Origin: Candidatus Omnitrophota bacterium
Lineage (GTDB): Bacteria > Hinthialibacterota > Hinthialibacteria > Hinthialibacterales > Hinthialibacteraceae
Direction: 5' to 3'
NCBI GenBank assembly: GCA_016934335.1
Contig: JAFGTC010000117.1
Span: 1 to 62,349, forward strand
DNA: 62,349 nucleotides
In this document: piece by piece, positions 17,352 to 27,197 of the stretch
Numbering within the stretch: the first letter of the stretch is position 1
Layout: every line of letters starts with the position of its first letter
Made by a program: the position numbers and the translations under genes
The notes under the pieces: model-generated
Seen by the model: only the letters and a program-made list of their open reading frames with translations
Database searches by the model: none
Told to the model about the DNA's origin: nothing

Positions 17352-18746
17352 TCAGGCCGGTTCGTTGGTTCGCAGGCTGTATTTTTTCATGAGATCCTGC
17401 AAGTGGCGGCGGCTGATGCCGGCCATGAGAGCTGATTTTGTAACGTTTCCCTCATTGGCCATCAGGAGTTGCTCGAGGTATTGGCGTTCAAAGGCTTCGC
17501 GCGCTTTTTGGAAGGTCAGTTCGCTGGGATCGATGAACGGAGCGTGGGGCGCCGGCGCCGCTGTTTGGTTATGCAAATTGGGAAGGTCGTCTACGTCGAT
17601 TACGCCCGAATCGCGAAGCACCATGCAGCGATGAATCGTATTTTCCAATTCGCGCACATTGCCCGGCCAGGAATAATCCATAAGCCGCTTGAGGGCTTCC
17701 GGCGAAACGCCCTCCACCGAGCGGTTCATTTTTTGATTGAACCGGCTGATGAAATGTTCGACCAACAGAGGAATGTCGTCGGTTCGCTCGCGCAGAGTCG
17801 GCAGATGAACATCGACGATCGATAATCGGTAATATAAATCTTCCCGGAACGCGCCGGCTTGAACGTGTTCTTTTAAGTCGCGATTGGTGGCCGCTATGAC
17901 GCGCACATCGACCGGCTTGTTGGTGACGCTTCCGAGACGGCGAATTTCACTTTGTTCGAGTACGCGCAGCAGTTTTACCTGCAGTTCCATGGGCAGATCG
18001 CCGATTTCATCCAGCAGGAGGCTTCCTCCGTCCGCCGATTCGAATAAGCCGATTTTGCGTTGATGGGCGCCGGAGAATGCGCCTTTTTCGTGGCCGAAAA
18101 GTTCGCTTTCGATCAGTTCGCGGGGCAGGGCGCCGCAGTTGATCGCCAGAAATTTCTCATCGCAGCGGTCGGAGAGGTTGTGGATGGCGCGGGCGACGAG
18201 TTCTTTGCCGGCCCCGCTTTCCCCCAAGATCAAGACGGTGCTGTCGGTGGGGGCGACTTTTTTGATCAGGCTGAACAGTTTTTTCATGGGATGGCTGTCG
18301 CCGATGATCCCTTCGACGCCCTGCCTCTCCTCAAGTTGTTCGGAGAGATAGCGGGTGCGATCCAGCAGGCGCTTGCGTTCGAGAGCGTTGCTGATGATCA
18401 AAAGGACTTCGTCGTTATTGAACGGCTTGGTGATGTATTCATAGGCGCCGCGCTTCATGGCTTGAACGGCGGTTTCAACCGTTCCAAAAGCGGTCATCAT
18501 GATGACGGATGTGTCGGGCGAGAGAGCCTTGATTTGCTCGAGTATTTCCAAGCCGTCCATGCCCGGCATGCGGATGTCGAGCATGGCGGCGTCCGGGGGG
18601 TTCTGGTTGATCAATTTCAGGGCCTCTTCGCCTGAACCGGCGGCATGGACGGTATAACCCTCATCGGTCAGCATGCGCTTGAGGATGTGGCGCATTCCCG
18701 GCTCGTCGTCAACTACTAATATGGATCCCCGCCGCAGTTTTCTCAT
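17352..18746 (-). CDS. NtrC-type sigma-54-dependent response regulator
   Basis: 464 residues from ATG 18746; a longer GTG frame to 18845 would put 33 unrelated residues before the receiver. Receiver domain 5-125 with phosphoacceptor Asp57 (AMLDIRMPG) and conserved Lys107 (ITKPF). AAA+ domain about 145-385 with Walker A GESGAGKE (175-182), the sigma-54 contact loop GAFSGA (222-227; the usual form is GAFTGA) and Walker B LLLDEIGD (243-250). A C-terminal Fis-type helix-turn-helix covers about 430-460. It activates sigma-54 promoters by ATP hydrolysis after phosphorylation. No histidine kinase is adjacent, so it is an orphan here. A possible -10 (TATACT, minus strand, 18793-18798) supports the shorter start. 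One sigma-54 promoter exists in this window, before glnA, but a link is only conjecture. Confidence 0.93.
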   Translation of the reverse strand: MRKLRRGSILVVDDEPGMRHILKRMLTDEGYTVHAAGSGEEALKLINQNPPDAAMLDIRMPGMDGLEILEQIKALSPDTSVIMMTAFGTVETAVQAMKRGAYEYITKPFNNDEVLLIISNALERKRLLDRTRYLSEQLEERQGVEGIIGDSHPMKKLFSLIKKVAPTDSTVLILGESGAGKELVARAIHNLSDRCDEKFLAINCGALPRELIESELFGHEKGAFSGAHQRKIGLFESADGGSLLLDEIGDLPMELQVKLLRVLEQSEIRRLGSVTNKPVDVRVIAATNRDLKEHVQAGAFREDLYYRLSIVDVHLPTLRERTDDIPLLVEHFISRFNQKMNRSVEGVSPEALKRLMDYSWPGNVRELENTIHRCMVLRDSGVIDVDDLPNLHNQTAAPAPHAPFIDPSELTFQKAREAFERQYLEQLLMANEGNVTKSALMAGISRRHLQDLMKKYSLRTNEPA

Positions 18747-19040
18747 CGTTTGTTCTGCTCTTACGTTTGCTGATTTGAAAAGTCTTACTAAAAGTATATC
18801 ACAGGAAAGTGGAATCCCGACTCTCGGCTCGATGCCGGGGAGCACATGCCATGGATGTTCTATTTATTTCAGATCAGCCTATAAAAAATCAGCCTGCGCG
18901 GCTTGAGGAATGAATGCTATCGCATTCTATTTGGTTTTGTGCTTGACGCGATGTGTTCGTTCGCGCCAAAATCAGTTATATTATAGAATCAGAGAAATGA
19001 ATTATACAATCCAAAATGGATGCGCCGATAGGTTGTTGTT

Positions 19041-19238
19041 ATGTCGCAAAACAAACTTACACGATCTCATGACGCCATCATCGCCGGGGTTTGCGGCGGT
19101 TTGGCGGAATGGCTGGGGTGGCCGGCGGGCCGCGTGCGCGTGATTTATGTTCTCGTATCTTTTTTCAGCGTGGCCTTCCCGGGAATTCTGGCTTATATTA
19201 TCTTGTGGTTTTTGATGCCTCATCCGGATCGAAAATAA
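19041..19238 (+). CDS. PspC-domain membrane protein
   Basis: 65 residues. It matches the PspC module: KLTRSHDAIIAGVCGGLAEWL at the start (GVCGGLA is the hallmark), then a hydrophobic helix (VRVIYVLVSFFSVAFPGILAY) and a WFLMP ending. PspC-like proteins sit in the inner membrane and are associated with envelope stress, although many short stand-alone forms are uncharacterised. The ribosome-binding site is poor. It lies alone between the minus-strand regulator and serS. Confidence 0.88.
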   Translation: MSQNKLTRSHDAIIAGVCGGLAEWLGWPAGRVRVIYVLVSFFSVAFPGILAYIILWFLMPHPDRK

Positions 19239-19475
19239 GATTCGTAATTTGGATTTATCCTCCTGCTTTCCACCATGTAATTACCCGCCAGCGAAAAAAA
19301 GATCCTTGAATGAATCGATTGTGCGGGATGGATCGCTCCGCCTTCGTCGCATCCGCCTCCTCAAAAAAATAAAAACGCCGTTATAATACCTATTCTGCAT
19401 TCCCTGCGACTTTCCTGGCGTCATTCGAATAAATCCGCCGCAGGGATGAAATCGATTGTATCGGAGGAATCGCCC

Positions 19476-20747
19476 GTGCTGGACATCAAATTGATTCGTG
19501 AGAAAAAAGAGTGGGTGGAGGAGCAGTTGCGGCGGCGCGAACCGGGATTATCCCTGGATGATATTGTAGCGTTGGACGTACAACGCCGGTCGCTGCAAGC
19601 CGAGACCGACGCCATGCGCGCTCGCCAAAATGCCGTCAGTAAAGAGATCGCCCAGCGAAAACAAGCGAAAGATTCGGCGGACGATGTAATGGCGGAAATG
19701 AAATCGCTTTCCGATCAAATCAAGGAGCAGGCCGGCCGGCTGCGCGAATGCGAAGAAGAGATGACGGCCCGAGTTTCCGAACTGCCCAACCTTCCTCACG
19801 AATCGGTCCCCACCGATATGGATAAAAAAAACAATCAGGTGGTTCGCACGTACGGCGAGAAGCGCCAGTTTTCGTTTACTCCGAAAAATCACTTGGAATT
19901 GGGCGAAATGCATCAATTGTTCGATTTTGAGCGAGGGGCGAAAATTGCGGGATCGCAATTCCCGCTCTATCTAGGCTGGGGGGCGGAGTTGGAATGGGCG
20001 CTTCTAACGTTTATGCGCGAGCATAACCGGGAGCGCGGCTATCAAGCGGTCATCCCTCCGCTTTTGCTCAACCGCGAAAGCACTTTCACCTCCGGCAATC
20101 TGCCCAAATTTGAAGATCAGTTGTATAAATGCAAGGATGATCCATTCTATTTGCTGCCGACCAGCGAAGTGCCGATGACCAGCCTCTATCGCGACGAGAT
20201 CATCCCGGAGGATCGCCTGCCGCTGTATTACACTTCGCAAACGCCCTGCTTCCGGCGCGAAGCGGGAACCTACGGCGCCGAGGAGCGGGGTTTGGTGCGC
20301 GTGCATCAGTTCAATAAAGTGGAGATGTACAAATTCGTCACGCCGGAAACATCCTACGACGAATTAGAAAAATTAGTGAAAGACGCCGAGCATATCGTTG
20401 AAATGCTGGGGCTGCATTATCGCACCATGCTGCTGGTGACCGGCGACATCGGCAATCAATCCGCCAAAACCTACGACATCGAAGTCTGGCTGCCCGGTCA
20501 GAATTCGTATTACGAAGTTTCGTCCTGCAGCAACTGCGAGGATTACCAGGCGCGGCGCGGAAACATCCGCTGCCGCCCCAAAGACGGCAAACCGCGCTAT
20601 CTCCATACGCTGAACGGCTCGGGATTGGCCACGCCGCGGCTTTTGATCTCCATTCTGGAAAACAACCAGCATGAGGACGGCAGCATCATCATCCCCGAAG
20701 TGCTGCGCAAATATCTGGGCGGCAAAGAGCGCTTGGAGTGCAAATAA
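19476..20747 (+). CDS. serS: Seryl-tRNA synthetase
   Basis: Charges tRNA-Ser with serine (class II aminoacyl-tRNA synthetase), cytoplasmic; 423 residues, normal size. I chose GTG 19476: it follows GGAGG at 19462-19466 and gives the canonical beginning MLDIKLIRE; an in-frame ATG at 19446 would add ten atypical residues. The N-terminal coiled-coil arm (about 30-105) binds tRNA. Motif 2 is in TPCFRREAGTYG and motif 3 in GSGLATPRLLISILEN. A TATAAT at 19382-19387 may be its -10, without a good -35. Confidence 0.96.
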   Translation: MLDIKLIREKKEWVEEQLRRREPGLSLDDIVALDVQRRSLQAETDAMRARQNAVSKEIAQRKQAKDSADDVMAEMKSLSDQIKEQAGRLRECEEEMTARVSELPNLPHESVPTDMDKKNNQVVRTYGEKRQFSFTPKNHLELGEMHQLFDFERGAKIAGSQFPLYLGWGAELEWALLTFMREHNRERGYQAVIPPLLLNRESTFTSGNLPKFEDQLYKCKDDPFYLLPTSEVPMTSLYRDEIIPEDRLPLYYTSQTPCFRREAGTYGAEERGLVRVHQFNKVEMYKFVTPETSYDELEKLVKDAEHIVEMLGLHYRTMLLVTGDIGNQSAKTYDIEVWLPGQNSYYEVSSCSNCEDYQARRGNIRCRPKDGKPRYLHTLNGSGLATPRLLISILENNQHEDGSIIIPEVLRKYLGGKERLECK

Positions 20748-20780
20748 AGCAAAACTCATGAAATTGCAAGGAGCGGCCGT

Positions 20781-23198
20781 ATGAAGAAAATTTTCGATGG
20801 TGCGATGCGTACAATCACAATATCCGCGATTTCTGCACTTTGGGTGATATTCATTTTTGCGGACAGTGGAGCGGTCGCCGCCGCTGCGAAAAATCCGGCG
20901 GATTATGTGGATCCTTTGATCGGAACCTCCACGTCGCGCTGGATGCTTTATCCCGGCCCCAGCATGCCTTTTGGCATGGTCAAACTCAGCCCCGACAATC
21001 AAAATCAGGGTTGGAAGGCGGGATATGAGTATACTATCGACAATATCGCCGGATTCAGCCATATCCATTCCTGGGTGATGGGCGGCGTTCTTGTAATGCC
21101 GACAACGGGGAAGCTGCAAACGCAGCCGGGCGATCAAGACAAACCCGACGAAGGATACCGCTCTCGAATCAATCATAAAAACGAGATCGCCAAGGCCGGC
21201 TATTATTCCGTCATGCTGGAGGATTACGGGATTTTGGCCGAGCTGACGTCGACGACGCGCAGCGGCGTTCATCGATACACGTTTCCTGAATCCGACGAAT
21301 CGCGCATTCTTTTTGATTTGAAAATTCCGACCGAATATGGATATGATCTGGATTGGGCGTCCATTCGAACCGTGAACGATCGAGAAATCGAAGGGTTTTC
21401 CATCCAGCAAACGTATGACGGATTTTCCAGCCTTCTCAATGAATATACCGTCCATTTTGCGGCGCAGTTCAGCAAGCCTTTCAAGGCGTTCGGCGGGTGG
21501 GAAAACGACAAGATTCACACGGGCGTGGATCAAGTCTATGGTCACGGCGATGTCGGCTGCTTTTTAAATTTTTCCACGAAAAAAGACGAAGCGATTGTCG
21601 TGAAAGTCGGCATTTCCTTAGTCAGCATCGATCAGGCTCGATTGAATCTGAAAAAAGAGACGCAGGAATTCGGCTTCGATTTCGATGCGGTTCGGCGGCA
21701 AAACTATGAGACATGGAATAACCTCCTCCGTTTGATCGAAGTAGAGGGGGGCGCCGAGGAAGACCGAATTAAATTTTACACGAACTTTTATCGATCCTAT
21801 GCCGCGCGCACAATATGGAGCGATGTGAACGGACGTTATGTAGATATGTGCGAACAGATTCGCCAACTCGACGATCCCGACTCGCCCATTTTAGGCTGCG
21901 ATGCTTTTTGGAACACTTTTTGGAATCTGAATCAACTGTGGGCGCTGGTCACGCCGGATGTCGCCAATCAATGGGTGCGGTCGCTGCTCGAGATATACAA
22001 GCATGGCGGATGGCTGCCGAAAGGACCGACCGGCATTGAATATTCGAGCATCATGGTTGCGTCGCACGAGATTCCTCTCATCAACAGCGTGTTCCAAAAA
22101 GGAATACGCGATTATGACGTCGAGCAAGCCTACCGCGCCGTCCGGCATATTCAAACGACGCCGGGTCAGGCTCATCCCTGCGGAGGATTGGTCGGCAACC
22201 GGAATCTGAAAGGCTACATGAAGCATGGTTATGTTCCACATGGCGAAGGAACGATGAAGCATCACTTCGGCATGGAGAATGAGGGGCCGGTTTCGAATAC
22301 TTTGGAATATTGTTATGACGATTGGAATGTCGCTCAAATGGCCAAAGCGCTGGGCCGCCAGGACGACTTCGAGTATTTCACCGATCGAGCGTTCAATTAT
22401 AAAAACGTTTTCGATCCGTCTATCGGGTATGTCCGGCCCAAATTCGCCAACGGCGATTGGGCCCCTCTGGACGGCGTCGTCGCGGACAAGGAAGAATCGT
22501 GGGGATGGAGCGGCACCGGATTTATTGAAGGCAACTCGTGGCAGTACACCTGGTTTGTTCCCCATGACGTTCACGGTTTGATTCAATTGATGGGCAAGGA
22601 TGAGTTCAATGAGCGTTTGGAGAAAGGCTTCGTGAAATCCAGCGAAACCAATTTCAATGCCGAAGGCGATCTTTTTTATAACTATCCCATCAATCACGGC
22701 AACCAGCCCAACATGCAGGCCGCCTATTTATTCAACTACTCAGGCATGCCCTGGAAGACGCAGTACTGGGCGCGGGAAATTATGGATAAATACTACGGCG
22801 ACGATCCCATCGACGGTTGGCCCGGCGATGAAGATCAAGGCCAGATGGGCGCCTGGTTTGTCATGAGCGCCATTGGCTTGTTTGAAATGGACGGCGGCGG
22901 ATCCGTCGATCCGTTTTATGAAATTGGATGCCCCTTGTTTACCAAGATAACCATTCATCTCGATCCTTATTACTATTCCGGCGAGACGTTTGTGATCGAA
23001 GCGCGAAACGCCTCCCAGGAAAACCGTTACGTACAATCCGCCATGTTGGACGGCAAGCCGTTGAATCGACCTTGGTTCTATCATCGCGATCTGGTCGACG
23101 GCGGTTCGCTTGTTTTGGAAATGGGATCAACGCCCAACAAGGATTGGGGAAGCGGCGTCGAGGACGCGCCGCCTTCGCTCTCTAAACCGGTGAAATAA
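20781..23198 (+). CDS. Secreted GH92 alpha-mannosidase
   Basis: 805 residues with a signal peptide (hydrophobic about 12-32, AVAAAAKNP). GH92 enzymes are exo-acting, calcium-dependent alpha-mannosidases on mannans and N-glycans. Family hallmarks: DYVDPLIGTS at the mature start, PGPSMPFGMVKLSPD, the catalytic-acid segment SNTLEYCYDDW, and GDEDQGQMGAW with the base carboxylates near the C-terminus. The length is normal. AAGGAG precedes the ATG. It is followed by a strong terminator hairpin (23274-23310), so it is probably a single transcription unit or the end of one with serS. The nearby isomerase and symporter suggest a sugar module. Confidence 0.94.
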   Translation: MKKIFDGAMRTITISAISALWVIFIFADSGAVAAAAKNPADYVDPLIGTSTSRWMLYPGPSMPFGMVKLSPDNQNQGWKAGYEYTIDNIAGFSHIHSWVMGGVLVMPTTGKLQTQPGDQDKPDEGYRSRINHKNEIAKAGYYSVMLEDYGILAELTSTTRSGVHRYTFPESDESRILFDLKIPTEYGYDLDWASIRTVNDREIEGFSIQQTYDGFSSLLNEYTVHFAAQFSKPFKAFGGWENDKIHTGVDQVYGHGDVGCFLNFSTKKDEAIVVKVGISLVSIDQARLNLKKETQEFGFDFDAVRRQNYETWNNLLRLIEVEGGAEEDRIKFYTNFYRSYAARTIWSDVNGRYVDMCEQIRQLDDPDSPILGCDAFWNTFWNLNQLWALVTPDVANQWVRSLLEIYKHGGWLPKGPTGIEYSSIMVASHEIPLINSVFQKGIRDYDVEQAYRAVRHIQTTPGQAHPCGGLVGNRNLKGYMKHGYVPHGEGTMKHHFGMENEGPVSNTLEYCYDDWNVAQMAKALGRQDDFEYFTDRAFNYKNVFDPSIGYVRPKFANGDWAPLDGVVADKEESWGWSGTGFIEGNSWQYTWFVPHDVHGLIQLMGKDEFNERLEKGFVKSSETNFNAEGDLFYNYPINHGNQPNMQAAYLFNYSGMPWKTQYWAREIMDKYYGDDPIDGWPGDEDQGQMGAWFVMSAIGLFEMDGGGSVDPFYEIGCPLFTKITIHLDPYYYSGETFVIEARNASQENRYVQSAMLDGKPLNRPWFYHRDLVDGGSLVLEMGSTPNKDWGSGVEDAPPSLSKPVK

Positions 23199-23273
23199 TT
23201 TTCCCTTTAAGCCGATGAGAAATGAGAATTGTGTGGAATTGTAGTTAAATAAAACGACCGATGTTTTTGAAAC

Positions 23274-23310
23274 GCGGCCGATGGATTTTTCTCGCAAATC
23301 CATCGGCCGC
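23274..23310 (+). terminator. Strong hairpin after GH92
   Basis: A perfect 15-base inverted repeat (arms 23274-23288 and 23296-23310, loop of seven) follows the GH92 stop by 75 bases and is trailed by TTTA. It would terminate the GH92 transcript, although the T-run is short. Confidence 0.75.
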
Positions 23311-23351
23311 TTTACGTCGGACGGCAAGAATAAAAATCGCTCTGAAACGCT

Positions 23352-23377
23352 AAGACGCCTTATGCGATCGGCGTCTT
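23352..23377 (+). terminator. Second hairpin before the isomerase gene
   Basis: AAGACGCC (23352-23359) pairs with GGCGTCTT (23370-23377) around a ten-base loop and is followed by TAT. A backup terminator or a leader hairpin. Confidence 0.45.
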
Positions 23378-23454
23378 TATGGTCTCATAAAGGAGGAGAG
23401 AAACGTTAGAATAAGATTTCCCAATCGACTTTTTTGATGTGATAAGTTGATTCC

Positions 23455-24912
23455 ATGAATGAGAAACCGATTCCAAGACGGAAGCCGCTGCAGGCGAATA
23501 TCGGCGTTTTCGGCGTGGGGCATTACGCCTATTGGCCGCAGTTCGACGGGCTTCTCGATGAATTGAAGAGAAAAAAAGAGATCTTCATCCAAAAATTGCG
23601 CCGATATGAAGTGAACGTACTAGATTTCGGCGTCGTCGATGACGCTCAAAGCGCATACGCTCTGTTGCCGCGTCTGAAAGCCGCCGATCTGGATTTGATC
23701 TTTTGCGATATGCTTACCTATGCCACATCCAGCACATTCGGCGTCATTATCCGAGATCTGGACGTCCCGATCGTGCTGGCGGCGCTGCAGCCTTTGGCGG
23801 CGTTGGATTACTCGCAAGCCTCCACTTATATGCAGCTCTGCAACGACGATATTTGCTCTCTGCCGGAATTTACCGGCGTCGCCGTACGGATGGGAAAGAA
23901 AGCGCCGCCCTGCATCATCGGCATGTTGGAAAACGATCCCATCGCCGATGCGGAGATTGCGGATTATTGCCGAATCGCCCATGTGTTACATGACCTGAAA
24001 CGGGCGCGCATCGGCCTGATGGGGCATGTGTTGGAATCGATGTTGGATATGCACTCCGATCCAACCATGTTCACCGCCGCATTTGGATGTCATATCGTTC
24101 AAACCGAACCGCATGACGTATATAGGCATTACCGGGATGTATCGGAATCCGACATCAATGCGGAATCAAAGAAAATTCTTACTTTTTTCGATGCCCCTGA
24201 TCCGAAAAGCGATCCCATCACTCAAAAATTAACGCAGGAAGATTTATATACGGCTGCGAAAGCGTCGGCGGCGCTGAACCGATTTATCGGGGAAAAGCAG
24301 TTGGATGGGCTGGCCTATTATTACGAAGGCGAGCCGGATTCCGAACTGCGCAAGTTAGTCACAAATTTCATAGTGGGCAATTCCATGTTGATCGCCGCCG
24401 GCTTCCCCATGTGCGGAGAGTTGGATCTCAAGACCTGCATCGCCATGCTCATCATGGACCGATTGGATATCGGAGGGAGCTTCGCCGAATTTCACCCCAT
24501 CGATTTCAAGGAAGGATTCGTCTTGATCGGGCATGACGGCCCCCATCATATCAACATCGCGGAAGGGCGGCCGGTGTTGAGAAGCCTTTTGAAATATCAC
24601 GGCAAACCGGGATTCGGCGCGGGGGTGGAATTTAAGTTGAAAGAAGGCCCCATCACCATGCTGGGATTGACTTCGACGTATGAAGGGAAATTCAAAATGG
24701 TGATCGGCGAAGGCGAATCCATGCGCGGGCCGATCCCTCCCACCGGCAACACCAACACGCGAGGATTCTTCAAACCGGACATCCGAACCTTCTTGAAGCG
24801 CTGGGTCGCGGAGGGGCCGACTCACCATTACGCTTTGGGAATCGGACATCATGCCGATGCCCTTCAGCAGATTGGCGGCTTTCTCAATATCGAAGCCGTG
24901 ATTGTGCGCTGA
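23455..24912 (+). CDS. L-arabinose/L-fucose isomerase family protein
   Basis: 485 residues. The overall plan is that of AraA/FucI-type ketol isomerases: an N-terminal Rossmann-like part (ANIGVFGVGHYAYWPQF, then DLIFCDMLTYAT) and a central domain with EGEPDSELRKL. The metal-site region is DLKTCIAMLIMDRL, followed by GHDGPHH and a C-terminal part ending in HHYALGIGHHADAL. It probably interconverts an aldose and ketose with a divalent metal. The exact sugar cannot be read; members of this family far from true AraA are common in polysaccharide-degrading bacteria. The ribosome-binding site is indistinct. The symporter gene begins 30 bases downstream, consistent with uptake and isomerisation of the same sugar. 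Confidence 0.82.
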   Translation: MNEKPIPRRKPLQANIGVFGVGHYAYWPQFDGLLDELKRKKEIFIQKLRRYEVNVLDFGVVDDAQSAYALLPRLKAADLDLIFCDMLTYATSSTFGVIIRDLDVPIVLAALQPLAALDYSQASTYMQLCNDDICSLPEFTGVAVRMGKKAPPCIIGMLENDPIADAEIADYCRIAHVLHDLKRARIGLMGHVLESMLDMHSDPTMFTAAFGCHIVQTEPHDVYRHYRDVSESDINAESKKILTFFDAPDPKSDPITQKLTQEDLYTAAKASAALNRFIGEKQLDGLAYYYEGEPDSELRKLVTNFIVGNSMLIAAGFPMCGELDLKTCIAMLIMDRLDIGGSFAEFHPIDFKEGFVLIGHDGPHHINIAEGRPVLRSLLKYHGKPGFGAGVEFKLKEGPITMLGLTSTYEGKFKMVIGEGESMRGPIPPTGNTNTRGFFKPDIRTFLKRWVAEGPTHHYALGIGHHADALQQIGGFLNIEAVIVR

Positions 24913-24942
24913 AATCGTACTTAAAAATAAGCGAGCCGCATT

Positions 24943-26412
24943 ATGGGACCAGGATTGGCGATTGGCATTGTTCTCGGCTATTTTGGGATTTTGCTTCTGG
25001 TTTCGCACTTTACGTCCAAGGACTCAAGTTCAAATACTTTCTTTATAGCCAACCGCCGTTCGCATTGGTTTTTGGTGTCTTTCGGCATGATCGGCGCGGC
25101 CCTGTCGGGGATTTCGTTCATCTCCGTTCCCGGCGAAGCGGCTGTCACTCAATTCGCCTATTTTCAGATGGTCATCGGATATGTTATCGGGATCGCACTG
25201 ATCGCCTTTGTTTTGCTGCCTTTATATTACCGCCTCAACGTCGTTTCGATTTATACGTTTCTCGATCAACGATTCGGCTTCTGGGCTTATAAGACGGGAG
25301 CGGCTTCTTTTTTTATCGCGCAAAGCGTGACGTCGGCTTTCAAGTTGTACTTGATGGCGACTGTGCTGCAAATTTCATTTTTCGATGCGTACCGGATTCC
25401 CTTTCAGGCGACGGTTTTGATAACCATTCTGCTCATCTGGCTGTATACGTTTCGATCGGGAATCAAAACCATCGTGTATACCGATATTCTGCAAACGGTG
25501 TTTTTACTGCTTTCCGTAGCGATCAGCATTTATGTCATCGGCAGAGAATTGAACTTGTCAGCGGCCGGCCATTGGCGGAATTTAGTGGATTGCAGCCGGA
25601 GTACGATGTTTCACTGGGATTGGAGTTCAAAGCAGAACTTTTTCAAATATATATTTACCGGCGCGTTTATGACGGTGGTTACGAACGGACTGGATCAAAG
25701 CATGATGCAGAAGCATTTGACGTGTAAAACGCTGCGCGAATCGCAAAAAAACATGTTCTGGTTCAGCGTTATGCTGCTTTTCGCCAATCTCTTCATTTTG
25801 TATTTGGGGCTTCTTCTGGTTCAATTCGCGCAATTTCAAGGAATCCCGATCCCGGACAACAAAGATGATTTGTATCCCCTCTTGGCGATTCACCACCTGA
25901 ATTTTGCGGCGGGGCTCTTCTTTTTAATCGGCGCGTCCGCCGCCGCATACTCGAGTTCGGATTCGGCGCTGACGGCTTTGACGACTTCGTTTTGCATTGA
26001 TTTCCTGGGATTTTCCAAGCGAGATCAAGACAACATCCGGAAGCGGAATATGATTCACTTAGGCGTCGCTCTTTATTTATATGTGCTGATTCTTCTGTTT
26101 CATCAAGTCAAGAACGAAAGCATCATCAGCGCATTCATCCGCGCCTCGGGGTATACTTACGGGCCGCTGTTGGGATTGTATATTCTTGGCGTCTATACAA
26201 ATGTTCGCATTAAGGGATTCGCCGTCCCTTGCATCGCCGTATTGTCGCCGGCCGTTTCGTATCTCGTATATTTGAATTCAGAAAAGTGGTTGTGGGGATA
26301 TCAATTCGGCTATGAGATATTGCTGCTGAATGCGGCTTTGACGATTCTCGGATTAGTCGCTTTCCGCGAGAAGAAATCGCATCATGATGACGATATTCCC
26401 AACCCGGAATAA
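24943..26412 (+). CDS. Sodium/solute symporter (SSS family)
   Basis: 489-residue inner-membrane symporter with about 13 helices. SSS features: an early ANRRSHWFLVSFGMIGAALSGISFI segment typical of TM2, SGIKTIVYTDILQTVF (conserved 'YTD..Q' helix) and the sodium-site helix with SAAAYSSSDSALTALTTS. It is distinct in sequence from the partial symporter at the left end. It lies 30 bases after the isomerase gene on the same strand, so the two likely form an uptake and isomerisation unit. Substrate is probably a sugar or sugar-derived solute, by context only. The convergent hisA ends 38 bases away with no clear terminator in between. Confidence 0.9.
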   Translation: MGPGLAIGIVLGYFGILLLVSHFTSKDSSSNTFFIANRRSHWFLVSFGMIGAALSGISFISVPGEAAVTQFAYFQMVIGYVIGIALIAFVLLPLYYRLNVVSIYTFLDQRFGFWAYKTGAASFFIAQSVTSAFKLYLMATVLQISFFDAYRIPFQATVLITILLIWLYTFRSGIKTIVYTDILQTVFLLLSVAISIYVIGRELNLSAAGHWRNLVDCSRSTMFHWDWSSKQNFFKYIFTGAFMTVVTNGLDQSMMQKHLTCKTLRESQKNMFWFSVMLLFANLFILYLGLLLVQFAQFQGIPIPDNKDDLYPLLAIHHLNFAAGLFFLIGASAAAYSSSDSALTALTTSFCIDFLGFSKRDQDNIRKRNMIHLGVALYLYVLILLFHQVKNESIISAFIRASGYTYGPLLGLYILGVYTNVRIKGFAVPCIAVLSPAVSYLVYLNSEKWLWGYQFGYEILLLNAALTILGLVAFREKKSHHDDDIPNPE

Positions 26413-26450
26413 TTTCTTTTGCGGATTCGAGCGAAGATATTCGCTGAGAT

Positions 26451-27197
26451 TTATCCGGCTGCGGCGGCTGCCTTGATGGCTTCTTCGACGGTGAATTTCT
26501 TTTCGTAGAGCGCTTTGCCGACGATGACGCCTGTAATGGCTCCTTTTTTCAAGGATCGGGCGGTTTGGGTTAATGTTTGGATGTGAGACAGCTCGCCGAT
26601 GCCTCCGGAAGCGATCAAGGGGAAGGGCGAGGCTTCGGCCATCTCCACCATCGCGCCGGCATTGGGGCCTTCCAACGTGCCGTCGCGGGCGATGTCGGTG
26701 TAAATAACCGCCGCGATGGGCAGCGAAGCGAATTCCTTGACCAATTCCAGGGCGCGAACGGCGCTGTCTTCCCGCCATCCGCGCGTAGCGACCATGCCGT
26801 TCCGCGCATCGATTCCCAGCACGATTCGCTCCGGATATTTCTGAGCGGCTTCGACGGCGAGCTCCGGTTTTTCGAGAAGAACGCTCCCCAGAATCGCTCG
26901 GGAAACGCCCAATTCGTCCAGCAAAAACTCGATGGACGCCATATCCCGCAATCCCCCGCCTAGTTCGGTTTGAATGGAAGTGCTTTGCACGATCGAGCGG
27001 ACCGCTTCGGCGTTTTTCATTTCGCCGTCCCGGGCGCCGTCCAAGTCGACTATATGGATGATGGAGGCGCCGCCTTCCTGCCAGCGGCGGGCGATGGAAG
27101 CGGGTTCGTTCGCATAGACGGTTTCTTGATCGTATTCGCCGCGCAGCAGGCGAACGACCTGGCCTCCGCGCAAATCGATTGCCGGGATGATATCCAT
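26451..27197 (-). CDS. hisA: ProFAR isomerase of histidine biosynthesis
   Basis: 248-residue TIM-barrel enzyme that converts ProFAR to PRFAR in histidine synthesis. Catalytic aspartates are Asp8 (PAIDLRGG) and Asp130 (VLGIDARNG); the second phosphate half-site lies in IYTDIARDGTLEGPN. Its ATG follows the plsY stop directly, with AAGGAG in the plsY tail, so it is the third gene of der-plsY-hisA. None of the other his genes is in the window. PriA-type bifunctionality cannot be excluded by eye. Confidence 0.95.
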   Translation of the reverse strand: MDIIPAIDLRGGQVVRLLRGEYDQETVYANEPASIARRWQEGGASIIHIVDLDGARDGEMKNAEAVRSIVQSTSIQTELGGGLRDMASIEFLLDELGVSRAILGSVLLEKPELAVEAAQKYPERIVLGIDARNGMVATRGWREDSAVRALELVKEFASLPIAAVIYTDIARDGTLEGPNAGAMVEMAEASPFPLIASGGIGELSHIQTLTQTARSLKKGAITGVIVGKALYEKKFTVEEAIKAAAAAG

